Source: Streptomyces deccanensis
Lineage (GTDB): Bacteria > Actinomycetota > Actinomycetes > Streptomycetales > Streptomycetaceae
Direction of reading: 5' to 3'
Length of the DNA: 64,000 nt
NCBI RefSeq assembly: GCF_022385335.1
Contig: NZ_CP092431.1
Span: 6,014,001 to 6,078,000 of the forward strand
This document shows positions 40,698 to 50,048 of the stretch, piece after piece; position 1 is the stretch's first letter, and each line of letters starts with the position of its first letter. The notes under the pieces are model-generated. The model ran no database searches. It had not been told where the DNA came from and saw nothing but the letters and a program-made list of their open reading frames with translations. A program made the position numbers and the translations under genes.

Positions 40698-41474
40698 TCA
40701 GCGGGCGTCGTCCGGGAGGAGGCGGGCGAGGGTGCGGACCGCGCGGTACTGGAGGGTCTTGATCGCGCCCTCGTTCTTGCCCATGACGCGGGCGGTCTCG
40801 GCGACGGAGAGGCCCTGGAGGAAGCGGAGGGTGACGCACTCCTGCTGCTGGGGGTTGAGCCGGCGTACGGCTTCCAGGAGGGCGGCGTTGGAGAGGGACT
40901 CCAGGACGGAGTCCTCGGGGGAGCGCTCGACCTCGTTGGCGTCGAGCATCTCGCCGGTGGTGACCTCCAGCCGGAAACGGCTGGACTTGAAGTGGTCGGC
41001 CACCAGGTTGCGGGCGATGGTGACCAGCCAGGCACCGAAGTCGCGGCCCTGCCAGGTGAACGTGCCGATGCGGCGCAGGGCGCGCAGGAACGTCTCGCTG
41101 GTGAGGTCCTCGGCGGTCGCCTTGCCGCCGACCCGGTAGTAGATGTAGCGGTAGACGGTGTCGCTGTACTGGTCGTACAGACGGCCGAAGGCGTCGGCCT
41201 CGCCGGACTGGGCGCGTTCGACGAGGTCCATCATGCGGGCGCTGTCGCTGTCCGCGGCGGGACGGCGGGTGGTCGTGGCGGTGGATCCCGAACGGCCTCG
41301 TCTGCTGACCGTCGCGCTGCCGTCGGCCAGTGCGTAGCACGGGCCGACGGGCGCGGCGGAGGTGGCGAGGGCGGGGACGGCGTACGCGGTGGGGACGAAG
41401 CCGCGCAACAGTTGGTTGACCGTCGCGCGCAGCGTAGCCAGGCCCGAGGCGTCAACCCCGACGTGTGGGTACAC
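40698..41474 (-). CDS. bldN: RNA polymerase sigma factor BldN (proprotein)
   Basis: A 258-residue ECF-type sigma factor needed for aerial mycelium formation and chaplin/rodlin gene expression. The sigma-2 region starts near residue 81 (MMDLVERAQSGEADAFGRLYDQYSD...) and sigma-4 is at about 198-252 (LNPQQQECVTLRFLQGLSVAETARVMGKNEGAIKTLQ). The first 80 or so residues (MYPHVGVDASGLATLRATVN) are the long pro-sequence known for BldN and removed on maturation. The GTG at 41474 follows GGGAG by four bases. The gene for its anti-sigma factor RsbN follows. Confidence 0.96.
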   Translation of the reverse strand: MYPHVGVDASGLATLRATVNQLLRGFVPTAYAVPALATSAAPVGPCYALADGSATVSRRGRSGSTATTTRRPAADSDSARMMDLVERAQSGEADAFGRLYDQYSDTVYRYIYYRVGGKATAEDLTSETFLRALRRIGTFTWQGRDFGAWLVTIARNLVADHFKSSRFRLEVTTGEMLDANEVERSPEDSVLESLSNAALLEAVRRLNPQQQECVTLRFLQGLSVAETARVMGKNEGAIKTLQYRAVRTLARLLPDDAR

Positions 41475-41898
41475 GGGACTCCCAGAGGCAGAGCTTCCAT
41501 CACGTGCAGTGCGGAACCTTTCACCCGTCGTAGCGACGGAGGGGCACCGGTTTGCGTTTGAGGAGAATAACGCTTCGTGCAGGCACTGCTACACCCAGTT
41601 GCTCAAATCATCGATTACGTCGCTTCTGTTACCGATTGACGGCCGCTCAAGTACCGCTCGGTGATCGGATGTTGATCGATTGAGTTCGTGTTCCGTCTGG
41701 GTGCGGGGCGTGTTGTGGTCGGGTGCGGACGGCGTGACTGAGGGGGGTTCGGTGGGGGTATGACGGCCCGAATGCCGGGGTGACGGGCGCGGACGCGCCG
41801 AACGCGCGAACGCCGGAGGGGCTGGGAAGACCCAGCCCCTCCGGCGTTCGAGAAACGATCAGCCGTTCAGCCGCGACGACCGTTCAGCGCGCCGACGT
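41475..41898. other. Long bldN upstream region
   Basis: A 424-bp gap, relatively AT-rich at 41550-41690, which should contain the bldN promoter and its developmental control sites. I could not fix a promoter or a BldD site by eye. A terminator for the neighbouring HAD gene lies at 41807-41850. No gene seen. Confidence 0.5.
41807..41850 (-). terminator. Terminator of the HAD gene
   Basis: A perfect 20-bp stem beginning CGAACGCCGGAGGGGCTGGG with an AAGA loop. It lies 49 bp past the HAD stop codon and would insulate bldN. Confidence 0.95.
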
Positions 41899-42834
41899 TC
41901 AGCGGCGGCGGCGGTGCAGCGCGATCGCGGCTGCCGTGCCGCCGGCCACCGCGCCCACGCCCGCGGCCGCGGGGAGGCCGACCTTGGCGGCCTTGCGGGC
42001 GGTGCGGTAGTCGCGCAGCCGCCAGTCCATGTCGCGGGCGTGCCTGCGGAGTTTGCTGTCGGGGTTGATGGCGTACGGGTGACCCACGAGCGACAGCATC
42101 GGGATGTCGTTGTGGGAGTCGCTGTACGCGGCGCAGCGCGAGAGGTCGAGACCCTCGGCGGCGGCCAGGGCGCGGACGGCCTCGGCCTTGGCCGGGCCGT
42201 GCAGCGGCTCGCCGACCAGTTTGCCGGTGTAGACGCCGTCGACGGACTCCGCGACCGTGCCCAGCGCGCCGGTCAGGCCGAGGCGGCGGGCGATCACTTG
42301 GGCGATCTCCACCGGTGCGGCCGTGACGAGCCAGACCTTCTGGCCGGCGTCGAGGTGGGCCTGGGCCAGGGCGCGGGTGCCCGGCCAGATGCGCTCGGCC
42401 ATGTACTCGTCGTAGATCTCCTCGCCGATGATCGTCAGTTCGGCGACGCGGTGGCCCTGGACGATGGAGAGCGCGGAGTTCTGGGCGTCCTGCATGTGTT
42501 CGGGGTCCTCGGACCCCGCCAGCCTGAACCACGCCTGCTGCCAGGCGAACCGGGCGAGGTCGCGGGTCTCGAAGAACTTCCGCTTGTACAGGCCCCGGCC
42601 GAAGTGGAAGAGCGAGGCGCCCTGCATGACGGTGTTGTCGAGATCGAAGAAGGCGGCGGCCTTGTCGTCGCCGAGAACCGGGAACTCCGGTTCCTGGACG
42701 GCGTCGGGCGCGGGGGAGATGTCCTCCAGTGCCTGGGAGGACTTGCGCGCTGCCTCCGCAGAGGCCTCGCCTGCCAAAACGCTCCGCGCCGTGGCGGAGC
42801 GCCTACGGGGAGTGAGCCATCCGAGAGCGGCCAT
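41899..42834 (-). CDS. HAD-IB hydrolase, SerB-like, with C-terminal membrane helix
   Basis: A 311-residue phosphatase of HAD subfamily IB. Motif I is [15 protein letters not shown], motif II is VWLVTAAP, the Lys lies in the GPAKAEAV stretch and motif IV is [14 protein letters not shown]. The C-terminus ([22 protein letters not shown]) is a likely membrane anchor followed by RRRR. The substrate is unknown; the family includes phosphoserine phosphatase. The ATG follows TATGCT by six bases (leaderless pattern). It is divergent from the glutaredoxin-like gene, matching Rv0505c and Rv0508 order in M. tuberculosis (recalled). Confidence 0.92.
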   Translation of the reverse strand: MAALGWLTPRRRSATARSVLAGEASAEAARKSSQALEDISPAPDAVQEPEFPVLGDDKAAAFFDLDNTVMQGASLFHFGRGLYKRKFFETRDLARFAWQQAWFRLAGSEDPEHMQDAQNSALSIVQGHRVAELTIIGEEIYDEYMAERIWPGTRALAQAHLDAGQKVWLVTAAPVEIAQVIARRLGLTGALGTVAESVDGVYTGKLVGEPLHGPAKAEAVRALAAAEGLDLSRCAAYSDSHNDIPMLSLVGHPYAINPDSKLRRHARDMDWRLRDYRTARKAAKVGLPAAAGVGAVAGGTAAAIALHRRRR

Positions 42835-43040
42835 GTCGTGAGCATAGCCAGTCTGTTCGGTGCTTCCGGAGTCGTGGGGTTTGCGGGCTGTGAACTCTCC
42901 GCGACCGTGTCGTTAAAGAAGGGGTCCCGGCGGCGTGTCCGCGTGCGGAAGAGGGAGGAACGGGTGGGGAGAAGGGCAGGTCGTGCGCTTGGTGGTGAGG
43001 AGGAGGTGTGGACTTCCGGCGCGGAGCGACAATGGCCGGC

Positions 43041-43313
43041 ATGAGTGCCATGTTCCGGCGGACGCCGAAGAATCCCGGTGAGCGACTCGTCACACTGATC
43101 GGCAAACCGGGGTGCCATCTGTGCGACGACGCGGAGGCGGTGATCGGGAAGGTCTGCGGTGAGCTGGGCGTTCCCTGGGAGAAGAAGGACATCACCCAGG
43201 ACGAGGAACTGCACCGGCAGTACTGGGAGCAGATCCCCGTCGTGCTCGTGGACGGCGCGCAGCACACCTTCTGGCGTGTGAACGAGGAGCGCCTCCGCAA
43301 AGCCCTCACCTAG
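43041..43313 (+). CDS. Glutaredoxin-like thiol protein
   Basis: A 90-residue thioredoxin-fold protein: LVTLIGKPGCHLCDDAEAV with a CHLC redox pair, and QIPVVLVDGAQ as the cis-Pro loop. It probably reduces small disulfides or mixed thiols. ATG at 43041 lies seven bases after GACAAT, matching the leaderless pattern of the area; ATG at 43032 and GTG at 43008 are alternatives. It sits just before rex-hem and is conserved in this place in actinobacteria. Confidence 0.88.
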   Translation: MSAMFRRTPKNPGERLVTLIGKPGCHLCDDAEAVIGKVCGELGVPWEKKDITQDEELHRQYWEQIPVVLVDGAQHTFWRVNEERLRKALT

Positions 43314-43636
43314 AGGTGCCCGAGATGTGACCTGACCGACCAGTCCAAGTGGTCCCAAAAGTCGCTTAGGATCGACGGGCTGGTTGGTCTCGGGGGCGGG
43401 ATTCGTGAGGAGAGTGTGCGGTTTTGCCCCCGTCATGCAAGGCGTCAGGTGAGGAACGACGGCACGTGTGTGCCGGTTCCGCGCGCGTGCGTCGGGCGTG
43501 CGTGACCCCGGTCACGTTGGCCGGGCAAATCGGACACCATCTTTGTGCACGCGTTCACAAAGACATAGCCTGCTGTCGACGGGGCGGTCTGGGGACGCAT
43601 GACCGCCCGCAGCCCCGCTCTACCCGCAGGAGCACC
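43314..43636. other. rex upstream region
   Basis: A 323-bp gap holding the Rex operator (43544-43559), a nearby -10-like TAGCCT (43566-43571), and a second -10-like TAGGAT at 43367-43372 farther upstream. No gene seen. Confidence 0.6.
43544..43559. promoter_or_regulatory. Rex operator (ROP) upstream of rex
   Basis: TGTGCACGCGTTCACA matches the ROP consensus TGTGAACNNNTTCACA at all but one position. TTGTGC (43543-43548) and TAGCCT (43566-43571) are spaced by 17 bases, so Rex would sit on the -35 element. This supports NADH-responsive autoregulation of rex-hemACD. Confidence 0.88.
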
Positions 43637-44392
43637 GTGGCAACTGGCCGAACTCACCGACCGGCGACCCGTAGCCGAGGGATTCCCGAGGCCACCGTCG
43701 CCAGGCTTCCGCTGTACCTCCGTGCCCTCACCGCGCTGTCGGAGCGCTCGGTGCCCACCGTTTCATCCGAGGAACTGGCGGCCGCCGCGGGGGTCAACTC
43801 CGCGAAGCTGCGCAAGGACTTCTCGTACCTGGGCTCGTACGGCACCCGGGGTGTGGGCTACGACGTCGAGTATCTCGTCTACCAGATCTCGCGTGAGCTG
43901 GGGCTGACCCAGGACTGGCCGGTCGTGATCGTCGGTATCGGTAACCTCGGCGCCGCGCTCGCCAATTACGGCGGGTTCGCCTCGCGCGGGTTCCGGGTGG
44001 CGGCGTTGATAGACGCCGACCCGGCGATGGCGGGCAAGCCGGTCGCGGGGATCCCGGTCCAGCACACGGACGAGCTGGAAAAGATCATCGACGACAACGG
44101 TGTGTCCATCGGTGTGATCGCCACCCCCGCCGGTGCCGCCCAGCAGGTGTGCGACCGGCTGGTCGCCGCCGGTGTCACCTCGATCCTGAACTTCGCGCCC
44201 ACCGTCCTGTCCGTGCCGGACGGTGTCGACGTGCGCAAGGTGGACCTCTCCATCGAGCTCCAGATCCTCGCCTTCCACGAGCAGCGCAAGGCCGGCGAGG
44301 AGGCCGCGGGCGAGGCCGAGGCCGTACCGCTGGCTCCCAAGGAGTCCGGGAAAGGGCCCGACGGGGATGTCCCCGCCGTGATGCCGGCATGA
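43637..44392 (+). CDS. rex: Redox-sensing transcriptional repressor Rex
   Basis: A 251-residue NAD(H)-sensing repressor. A winged-helix domain (about 10-85) contains VSSEELAAAAGVNSAKLRKDFSYLG. A Rossmann domain follows with VVIVGIGNLGAALANY (GIGNLG at 100-105) and a domain-swapped C-terminal helix (IELQILAFHEQRK). High NADH releases it from DNA. The GTG at 43637 follows AGGAG by four bases. It overlaps hemA by four bases (ATGA), making a rex-hemACD operon. Confidence 0.98.
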   Translation: MATGRTHRPATRSRGIPEATVARLPLYLRALTALSERSVPTVSSEELAAAAGVNSAKLRKDFSYLGSYGTRGVGYDVEYLVYQISRELGLTQDWPVVIVGIGNLGAALANYGGFASRGFRVAALIDADPAMAGKPVAGIPVQHTDELEKIIDDNGVSIGVIATPAGAAQQVCDRLVAAGVTSILNFAPTVLSVPDGVDVRKVDLSIELQILAFHEQRKAGEEAAGEAEAVPLAPKESGKGPDGDVPAVMPA

Positions 44393-46146
44393 GTCTTCTG
44401 GTCGTCGGACTGAGTCACCGCAGCGCTCCGGTGAGCGTGCTGGAGCGGGCCGCGCTGTCCCTGGACGCGCAGATCAAGTTGCTTCAGGACACGGTCGCCG
44501 CCGAGCCGGCCACGGAGGCCGCCGTCCTCGCCACCTGCAACCGCATCGAGCTGTACGCCGACGTGGACAAGTTCCACGCGGGCGTCGCCGAGCTGTCCAC
44601 GCTGCTCGCCCAGCACAGCGGGGTGGGGCTCGACGAGATCACCCCGTACCTGTACGTGCACTACGAGGACCGGGCCGTCCACCACCTGTTCTCCGTGGCC
44701 TGCGGGCTCGACTCCATGGTCGTCGGCGAGGGGCAGATCCTCGGACAGATCAAGGACGCGCTGGCCCGCGCGCAGGAGCTGCACACCGCCGGACGGCTGC
44801 TGAACGACCTGTTCCAGCAGAGCCTGCGGGTCGGCAAGCGCGCCCACTCCGAGACCGGGATCGACCGGGCCGGGCAATCGCTGGTGACCTTCGGCCTGGA
44901 GCAGTTCACCGCCGGTGCGGACGTCGCGGGCTGGGCCCGGGGCAAGCGGGCCGTCGTGATCGGCGCCGGGTCGATGTCCTCGCTGGCCGCCGCGACCCTC
45001 GCACGGGCCGGCGTCGGCGAGATCGTGATCGCCAACCGGACGTACGACCGGGCCGAGCGCCTCGCTCACCTGCTCGAAGAGCAGTACGGGCAGAACCCGA
45101 CGGGGCAGGGCGGAACGGAGGTGCTGGCCCGCGCGGTCCCGATGGAATCGGTGCCGGACGAGCTGACACGTGCGGACGTCGCCATCTCCTGCACGGGCGC
45201 CACGGGCCTGGTGCTGACCGCCGAGATGGTCGCCGCGGCCGTCGCGGGGCGGGTGCCCGAGGGCGCGCTCCCCGCGGAGACCGAGACGCGTGCCGACGTA
45301 CGGCCGGTCCTGCCGCCCACCTCCCTCGGCAGCGACGACGACTGCCCCCTCGATCTGCCCGCCGTGCAGGGCGGAGGCTTCTCCGTGCTCGGGGAGGCCG
45401 CGGTGGCCGGGATGGACGCGGCCACCCTGGAGCAGCACGCGGCCTGGGTCGACAACGCCACCGTGGACCGGCGCGCGAGCCGTCGTACGCCGGAGCGTGA
45501 GACCGCGCGTACGCCCGCCGCCGACGCCGAGCTGATCGCCGCGCTCGTCGCGACCGTCGCCGTCACCGGGCGGATCACCGAGCTGCGCCGGCCCGAGCCC
45601 GTCGTCGAGGTGCCCCGGCCCGCGCCCGTGCTGGCGCTGCTGGACCTGGCGATGCCCCGGGACATCGACGCCGCCGCGCACCGGCTGGCCGGGGTGCGGC
45701 TGGTCGACATCGAGTCGCTCGCCGAGGTCTCCGCCGACGCGCCGATGGCCTCCGACGTCGACCTGGTGCGGAGGATCGTTTCGGACGAGGTGGCCGCCTT
45801 CGGCGCCGCTCAGCGGGCCGCGCACATCACACCGACCGTGGTGGCGCTGCGTGCCATGGCCGCCGATGTCGTCGCCGGCGAGATCGCCCGCCTGGAGGGC
45901 CGGCTGCCGGGCCTCGACGACAAGCACCGCGGCGAGATCACCCAGACCGTGCGGCGCGTCGTCGACAAGCTGCTGCACGCCCCGACCGTACGGGTCAAGC
46001 AGCTCGCGGCCGAGCCGGGCGGCGCCGGGTACGCGGACGCGCTGCGCACCCTGTTCGACCTGGACCAGGAGACGGTCGCGGCCGTCTCCCGGGCCGAGGA
46101 CAGCAGCACTTCAGAGAACGACGCCGAGAACCGAGGGCGATCATGA
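44389..46146 (+). CDS. hemA: Glutamyl-tRNA reductase HemA
   Basis: A 585-residue enzyme that reduces glutamyl-tRNA to glutamate-1-semialdehyde, the entry to tetrapyrrole synthesis. The catalytic Cys50 is in ATCNRIELYA, the His/Ser-rich start is VVGLSHRSAPVSVLE, GEGQILGQIK follows, and the NADPH loop is VVIGAGSMSSL. It is longer than typical (about 420-450 residues) because of an insert around 255-390, rich in Glu, Pro and Ala, as in other Streptomyces HemA. It overlaps both neighbours by four bases. Confidence 0.97.
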   Translation: MSLLVVGLSHRSAPVSVLERAALSLDAQIKLLQDTVAAEPATEAAVLATCNRIELYADVDKFHAGVAELSTLLAQHSGVGLDEITPYLYVHYEDRAVHHLFSVACGLDSMVVGEGQILGQIKDALARAQELHTAGRLLNDLFQQSLRVGKRAHSETGIDRAGQSLVTFGLEQFTAGADVAGWARGKRAVVIGAGSMSSLAAATLARAGVGEIVIANRTYDRAERLAHLLEEQYGQNPTGQGGTEVLARAVPMESVPDELTRADVAISCTGATGLVLTAEMVAAAVAGRVPEGALPAETETRADVRPVLPPTSLGSDDDCPLDLPAVQGGGFSVLGEAAVAGMDAATLEQHAAWVDNATVDRRASRRTPERETARTPAADAELIAALVATVAVTGRITELRRPEPVVEVPRPAPVLALLDLAMPRDIDAAAHRLAGVRLVDIESLAEVSADAPMASDVDLVRRIVSDEVAAFGAAQRAAHITPTVVALRAMAADVVAGEIARLEGRLPGLDDKHRGEITQTVRRVVDKLLHAPTVRVKQLAAEPGGAGYADALRTLFDLDQETVAAVSRAEDSSTSENDAENRGRS

Positions 46147-47102
46147 GTGACCAGGCACTGAGGCTGGGGACCAGGCGGAGCAAACTCGCCATGGCCCAGT
46201 CCGGGCAGGTGGCGGACACGGTCCGCCGGCTGACCGGGCGGCCCGTCGAACTCGTGGAGATCACGACGTACGGCGACGTCTCCCGGGAGCAGCTGGCGCA
46301 GATCGGCGGCACGGGCGTGTTCGTCACGGCGCTGCGCGAGGCGCTGCTGCGCGGCGAGGTCGACTTCGCCGTGCACTCCCTCAAGGACCTGCCGACCACG
46401 CACCCGGACGACCTGGCGCTGGCCGCCGTGCCGGTGCGCGAGGACGCGCGCGACGTGCTGGTCGCCCGGGACGGACTGACGTTCGAGCAGCTCCCCGCGG
46501 GCGCCCGCGTCGGCACCGGTTCGCCCCGGCGCATGTCCCAGCTGAACGCGTACGCGCGCAGCCACGGGCTCACGATCGAGACGGTGCCGATCCGCGGGAA
46601 CGTCGACACGCGGATCGGATACGTACGGAAGGGCGAGCTGGACGCAGTGGTCCTGGCCGCCGCCGGACTGAACCGGATCGGACGGAGCGACGAAGTGACC
46701 GACTTCCTCTCGGTCGACACTGTTTTGCCCGCCCCCGGCCAGGGGGCACTGGCGATCGAATGCGCCGCGGACAACGCGGAACTGATCGCCGCGCTCGGTG
46801 GGCTCGACGACCCGTACACACGGGGCGCCGTGACCGCCGAGCGGTCCCTGCTCGCCGCCCTGGAGGCCGGTTGCAGCGCACCTGTGGGTGCGTTCGCCGA
46901 CCTCCTGGCCGACGGGCAGATTGTCAAGGAGATGCGCCTGCGCGGCGTCGTCGGCACGATCGACGGCTCGACGCTGGTGCAGCTGTCCACCACCGGTCCC
47001 GTGCCCGAGACGTACGACCAAGCAATGGCGCTCGGCCGTGAACTCGCCGCCGAGATGCTCGCTAAGGGCGCGGCCGGTCTGATGGGGGAGCGAGCACATT
47101 GA
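46143..47102 (+). CDS. hemC: Hydroxymethylbilane synthase HemC
   Basis: A 319-residue porphobilinogen deaminase that links four porphobilinogens into hydroxymethylbilane. LRLGTRRSKLAMAQ is at the N-terminus, HSLKDLPT holds the catalytic Asp82, GTGSPRR and PIRGNVDTR bind substrate, and Cys244 in LEAGCSAPVGA carries the dipyrromethane cofactor. The ATG overlaps the hemA stop, and the hemD TTG overlaps its own stop. Confidence 0.98.
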   Translation: MSDQALRLGTRRSKLAMAQSGQVADTVRRLTGRPVELVEITTYGDVSREQLAQIGGTGVFVTALREALLRGEVDFAVHSLKDLPTTHPDDLALAAVPVREDARDVLVARDGLTFEQLPAGARVGTGSPRRMSQLNAYARSHGLTIETVPIRGNVDTRIGYVRKGELDAVVLAAAGLNRIGRSDEVTDFLSVDTVLPAPGQGALAIECAADNAELIAALGGLDDPYTRGAVTAERSLLAALEAGCSAPVGAFADLLADGQIVKEMRLRGVVGTIDGSTLVQLSTTGPVPETYDQAMALGRELAAEMLAKGAAGLMGERAH

Positions 47103-48862
47103 GCCCCACCACCCTTCCCGCCGGTCCGGACCACGGTCACGTCACCTTCCTCGGTGCCGGACCCGGGGATCCGGGACTGCTGACACTTCGCGCCGTCGAG
47201 GCACTGGCGAACGCGGACGTTCTCATCGCCGAGCACGACGTGCTCGACGTGGTGCGTACGCATGCCCGTGCCGGCGTCGCCCTACTGGACACCGACTCGA
47301 GCCCGCCGTCGGCCCTGACCGCGGCGTCCTCAGCCACTGCCTCTGCCTCTTCCGCGGCTACTTCAGCGGATACGTTTTCGGGCACAGGCACGCCTCAGCT
47401 GACGGTTGTTGACGGCGCGTCAACAACCGTTGGTGCACCCGCTGTGCGGGATGCGGCACATCTTGTCATGGAGGCCGCGCGGGGCGGCAAGCGGGTCGTG
47501 CGTGCGGTGTCCGGGGACCCCGGGCTCGACACGTACGCCACCGAGGAGATGCTGGCGTGCGCCGCCGCGGGCGTGCCGTTCGAGGTGGTCCCGGGCGTGG
47601 CGGCGGCCGTGGGCGTGCCCGCGTACGCCGGTGTGCCGCTGCGGGACGCGCAGGGCGCGGACGTCCGGTTCGTCGACGCGCGCACGGCGTCCGACCGCTG
47701 CTGGGCGGAGGTCGGGGTGTCCGACGGGACGGTCGTGGTCTCGGCGACGCTGGAGACCGTGGCCGCGGCGGCGGGCGAACTGGTCGCCGCCGGCCGCAAG
47801 CCGGACACGCCCATGACGGTGACCGTCGCGGGTACGACCACCCGGCAGCGCACCTGGACCGCGACGCTCGGCACGATCGCGCCGACGCTGAAGCAGGCGA
47901 AGGTGCTGCCCTCGCCGGAGGGCGGCCGGCCGGTGATAGCCGTGGTCGGTGAGCGTTCCGCCGCGGCCCAGCGCGACCAGCTGTCGTGGTTCGAGAGCAA
48001 GCCGCTCTTCGGGTGGCGGGTCCTCGTGCCGCGCACGAAGGAGCAGGCCGCCTCGCTCTCCGACCAACTGCGCTCGTACGGGGCCGTACCGCACGAGGTG
48101 CCGACGATCGCGGTCGAGCCGCCGCGCACGCCGCAGCAGATGGAGCGGGCCGTGAAGGGGCTCGTCACCGGCCGCTACGAGTGGATCGCGTTCACCTCGG
48201 TCAACGCCGTCAAGGCGGTGCGGGAGAAGTTCGAGGAGTACGGGCTCGACGCCCGTGCCTTCGCCGGGATCAAGGTCGCGGCGGTGGGCGAACAGACCGC
48301 TCGGGCGCTGATCGCGTTCGGTGTGAAGCCGGACCTGGTGCCCAGCGGGGAGCAGTCGGCCGCCGGTCTGCTGGAGGACTGGCCGCCGTACGACCCGGTC
48401 TTCGACCCGATCGACCGGGTGTTCCTGCCGCGGGCCGACATCGCCACGGAGACGCTGGTCGCCGGGCTGATCGAGCTCGGCTGGGAGGTCGACGACGTCA
48501 CGGCGTACCGGACCGTGCGCGCGTCGCCGCCGCCGGCGGAGACCCGTGAGGCCATCAAGGGCGGTGGTTTCGACGCGGTGCTGTTCACCTCGTCCTCGAC
48601 CGTGCGGAACCTGGTGGGTATCGCAGGGAAGCCGCACAACGTGACGGTGATCGCCTGTATCGGGCCCGCGACGGCCAAGACCGCGGAGGAGCACGGGCTG
48701 CGGGTGGATGTGATGGCCCCGGAGCCGTCCGTCCACAAGCTGGCCGAGGCGCTGGCGGACTTCGGTCTGCGGCGACGGGCTGCCGCGGTGGAGGCCGGTG
48801 ACCCCGTCACCCGGCCCAGCGAGCGGCGGCCCGGGGCGCGGCGACGGCGGTCGACGACGTAA
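47099..48862 (+). CDS. hemD: Uroporphyrinogen-III synthase fused to SUMT-like domain
   Basis: A 587-residue fusion. The N-terminal part (about 10-260) is a uroporphyrinogen-III methyltransferase-like fold: VTFLGAGPGDPGLLTLRAVEAL is intact, but the usual GDPFVFGRG loop reads SGDPGLDTYATEEM and a Ser/Ala/Thr-rich insert of about 40 residues (66-105) interrupts it, so methylation is doubtful. The C-terminal part (about 295-560) is HemD (WRVLVPRTKEQA, WIAFTSVNAV, FLPRADIATETL, AVLFTSSSTVRNL), which closes the tetrapyrrole ring. TTG start overlapping hemC. A perfect inverted repeat lies in the insert. Confidence 0.93.
   Translation: MSPTTLPAGPDHGHVTFLGAGPGDPGLLTLRAVEALANADVLIAEHDVLDVVRTHARAGVALLDTDSSPPSALTAASSATASASSAATSADTFSGTGTPQLTVVDGASTTVGAPAVRDAAHLVMEAARGGKRVVRAVSGDPGLDTYATEEMLACAAAGVPFEVVPGVAAAVGVPAYAGVPLRDAQGADVRFVDARTASDRCWAEVGVSDGTVVVSATLETVAAAAGELVAAGRKPDTPMTVTVAGTTTRQRTWTATLGTIAPTLKQAKVLPSPEGGRPVIAVVGERSAAAQRDQLSWFESKPLFGWRVLVPRTKEQAASLSDQLRSYGAVPHEVPTIAVEPPRTPQQMERAVKGLVTGRYEWIAFTSVNAVKAVREKFEEYGLDARAFAGIKVAAVGEQTARALIAFGVKPDLVPSGEQSAAGLLEDWPPYDPVFDPIDRVFLPRADIATETLVAGLIELGWEVDDVTAYRTVRASPPPAETREAIKGGGFDAVLFTSSSTVRNLVGIAGKPHNVTVIACIGPATAKTAEEHGLRVDVMAPEPSVHKLAEALADFGLRRRAAAVEAGDPVTRPSERRPGARRRRSTT
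47402..47430. repeat. Perfect 13-bp inverted repeat inside hemD
   Basis: ACGGTTGTTGACG-GCG-CGTCAACAACCGT. It lies at the end of the low-complexity insert in the SUMT-like half of hemD, and encodes part of LTVVDGASTTVG. It could fold as a hairpin in mRNA or act as a protein site. Confidence 0.8.
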
Positions 48863-48895
48863 GCGGTGGGCCGACGTGAGGGGCTGTGCCCCTTG

Positions 48896-48925
48896 ACCCC
48901 CTGAGTGCCTCCGCACTCGGGGGGT
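48896..48925 (+). terminator. Terminator after hemD
   Basis: ACCCCCTGAGTGC and GCACTCGGGGGGT form a 13-bp stem with one wobble pair and a CTCC loop, 34 bp after the stop codon. It separates hemD from hemB, which has its own promoter. Confidence 0.85.
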
Positions 48926-49030
48926 TCTGTCGTGGGGCAGGAAAAGGAGGCCTGCGGCCCTTTCGGTAGCGCGGTCCGCTCCGACGGATCGTCGGCAAAG
49001 GCACGGTCGGGCCGGGCGTAGCGTAGGTGT

Positions 49031-50023
49031 ATGTCGAAGTACGGATCGTTTCCCGGTACGCGGCCCCGCCGGCTTCGTACGACGCCTGTGATGCGGCGGA
49101 TGGTGGCCGAGACGCGGTTGCATCCGGCGGACTTCATTCTGCCCGCGTTCGTGCGGGAGGGAGTCAGCGAGCCGGTGCCGATCGCGGCGATGCCGGGGGT
49201 CGTGCAGCACACGCGGGACAGTCTCAAGAAGGCCGCCGTGGAGGCCGTCGAGGCCGGGGTCTCCGGGATCATGCTCTTCGGGGTGCCGGAGGACGGGAAG
49301 AAGGACGCGCTCGGGACTCCCGGCACCGATCCCGACGGGATTCTGCAGGTCGCCCTGCGGGACGTACGGGCCGAGGTCGGGGACGAGTTGCTCGTCATGT
49401 CCGATCTCTGCCTCGACGAGACCACCGACCACGGGCACTGCGGAGTCCTCGACGACCAGGGTCGCGTCGACAACGACGCGACCCTGGAACGCTATGCCGA
49501 GATGGCCCAGGTGCAGGCCGACGCGGGCGCGCACGTGGTCGGGCCCAGCGGGATGATGGACGGCCAGATCGGGGTCGTCAGGGACGCCCTCGACCAGATC
49601 GGGCGAGAGGACGTCGCGATCCTCGCCTACACCGCCAAGTACGCGTCCGCCTTCTACGGGCCCTTCCGGGAGGCCGTCGGCTCCTCGCTGCGGGGGGACC
49701 GCAAGACCTACCAGCAGGACCCCGCCAACGCCCGGGAGTCGCTGCGCGAACTCGCCCTCGATCTGGAGGAGGGCGCCGACCTGGTGATGGTCAAGCCGGC
49801 CGGCCCCTACCTCGACATCCTCGCCCGGGTCGCGGACACCGTGGACGTGCCGGTGGTCGCGTACCAGATCTCCGGGGAGTACTCGATGGTCGAGGCCGCC
49901 GCCGAGAAGGGCTGGATCGACCGGGAGCGGGCCATCCTGGAGACGCTCACGGGCATCAAGCGGGCGGGTGCGCAGAACATCCTGACCTACTGGGCCGTCG
50001 AGGCGGCTCGCATGCTGCGCTGA
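49031..50023 (+). CDS. hemB: Delta-aminolevulinic acid dehydratase HemB
   Basis: A 330-residue porphobilinogen synthase. Schiff-base lysines are Lys203 ([14 protein letters not shown]) and Lys255 (VMVKPAGPY). The metal loop reads [14 protein letters not shown], with Asp129 in place of one of the three zinc cysteines, so metal dependence may be mixed. The ATG at 49031 follows TAGCGT (49019-49024) by six bases, a leaderless pattern, and a terminator separates it from hemD. It completes the glutamate-to-uroporphyrinogen genes except hemL. Confidence 0.97.
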   Translation: MSKYGSFPGTRPRRLRTTPVMRRMVAETRLHPADFILPAFVREGVSEPVPIAAMPGVVQHTRDSLKKAAVEAVEAGVSGIMLFGVPEDGKKDALGTPGTDPDGILQVALRDVRAEVGDELLVMSDLCLDETTDHGHCGVLDDQGRVDNDATLERYAEMAQVQADAGAHVVGPSGMMDGQIGVVRDALDQIGREDVAILAYTAKYASAFYGPFREAVGSSLRGDRKTYQQDPANARESLRELALDLEEGADLVMVKPAGPYLDILARVADTVDVPVVAYQISGEYSMVEAAAEKGWIDRERAILETLTGIKRAGAQNILTYWAVEAARMLR

Positions 50024-50048
50024 GCCCGGTACGGGAGGGTGTTCCCGG

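Noticed and set aside
42435..43436. 333-codon minus-strand frame overlapping the HAD gene and glutaredoxin gene
   Set aside because: It is out of frame with the HAD motifs and overlaps the opposite glutaredoxin gene; composition is Pro/Arg/Ser-rich.
47402..47430. hemD inverted repeat as a second Rex operator
   Set aside because: The half-sites read TTGTTGAC/GTCAACAA with the wrong spacing compared with TGTGAACNNNTTCACA, so it does not fit Rex.
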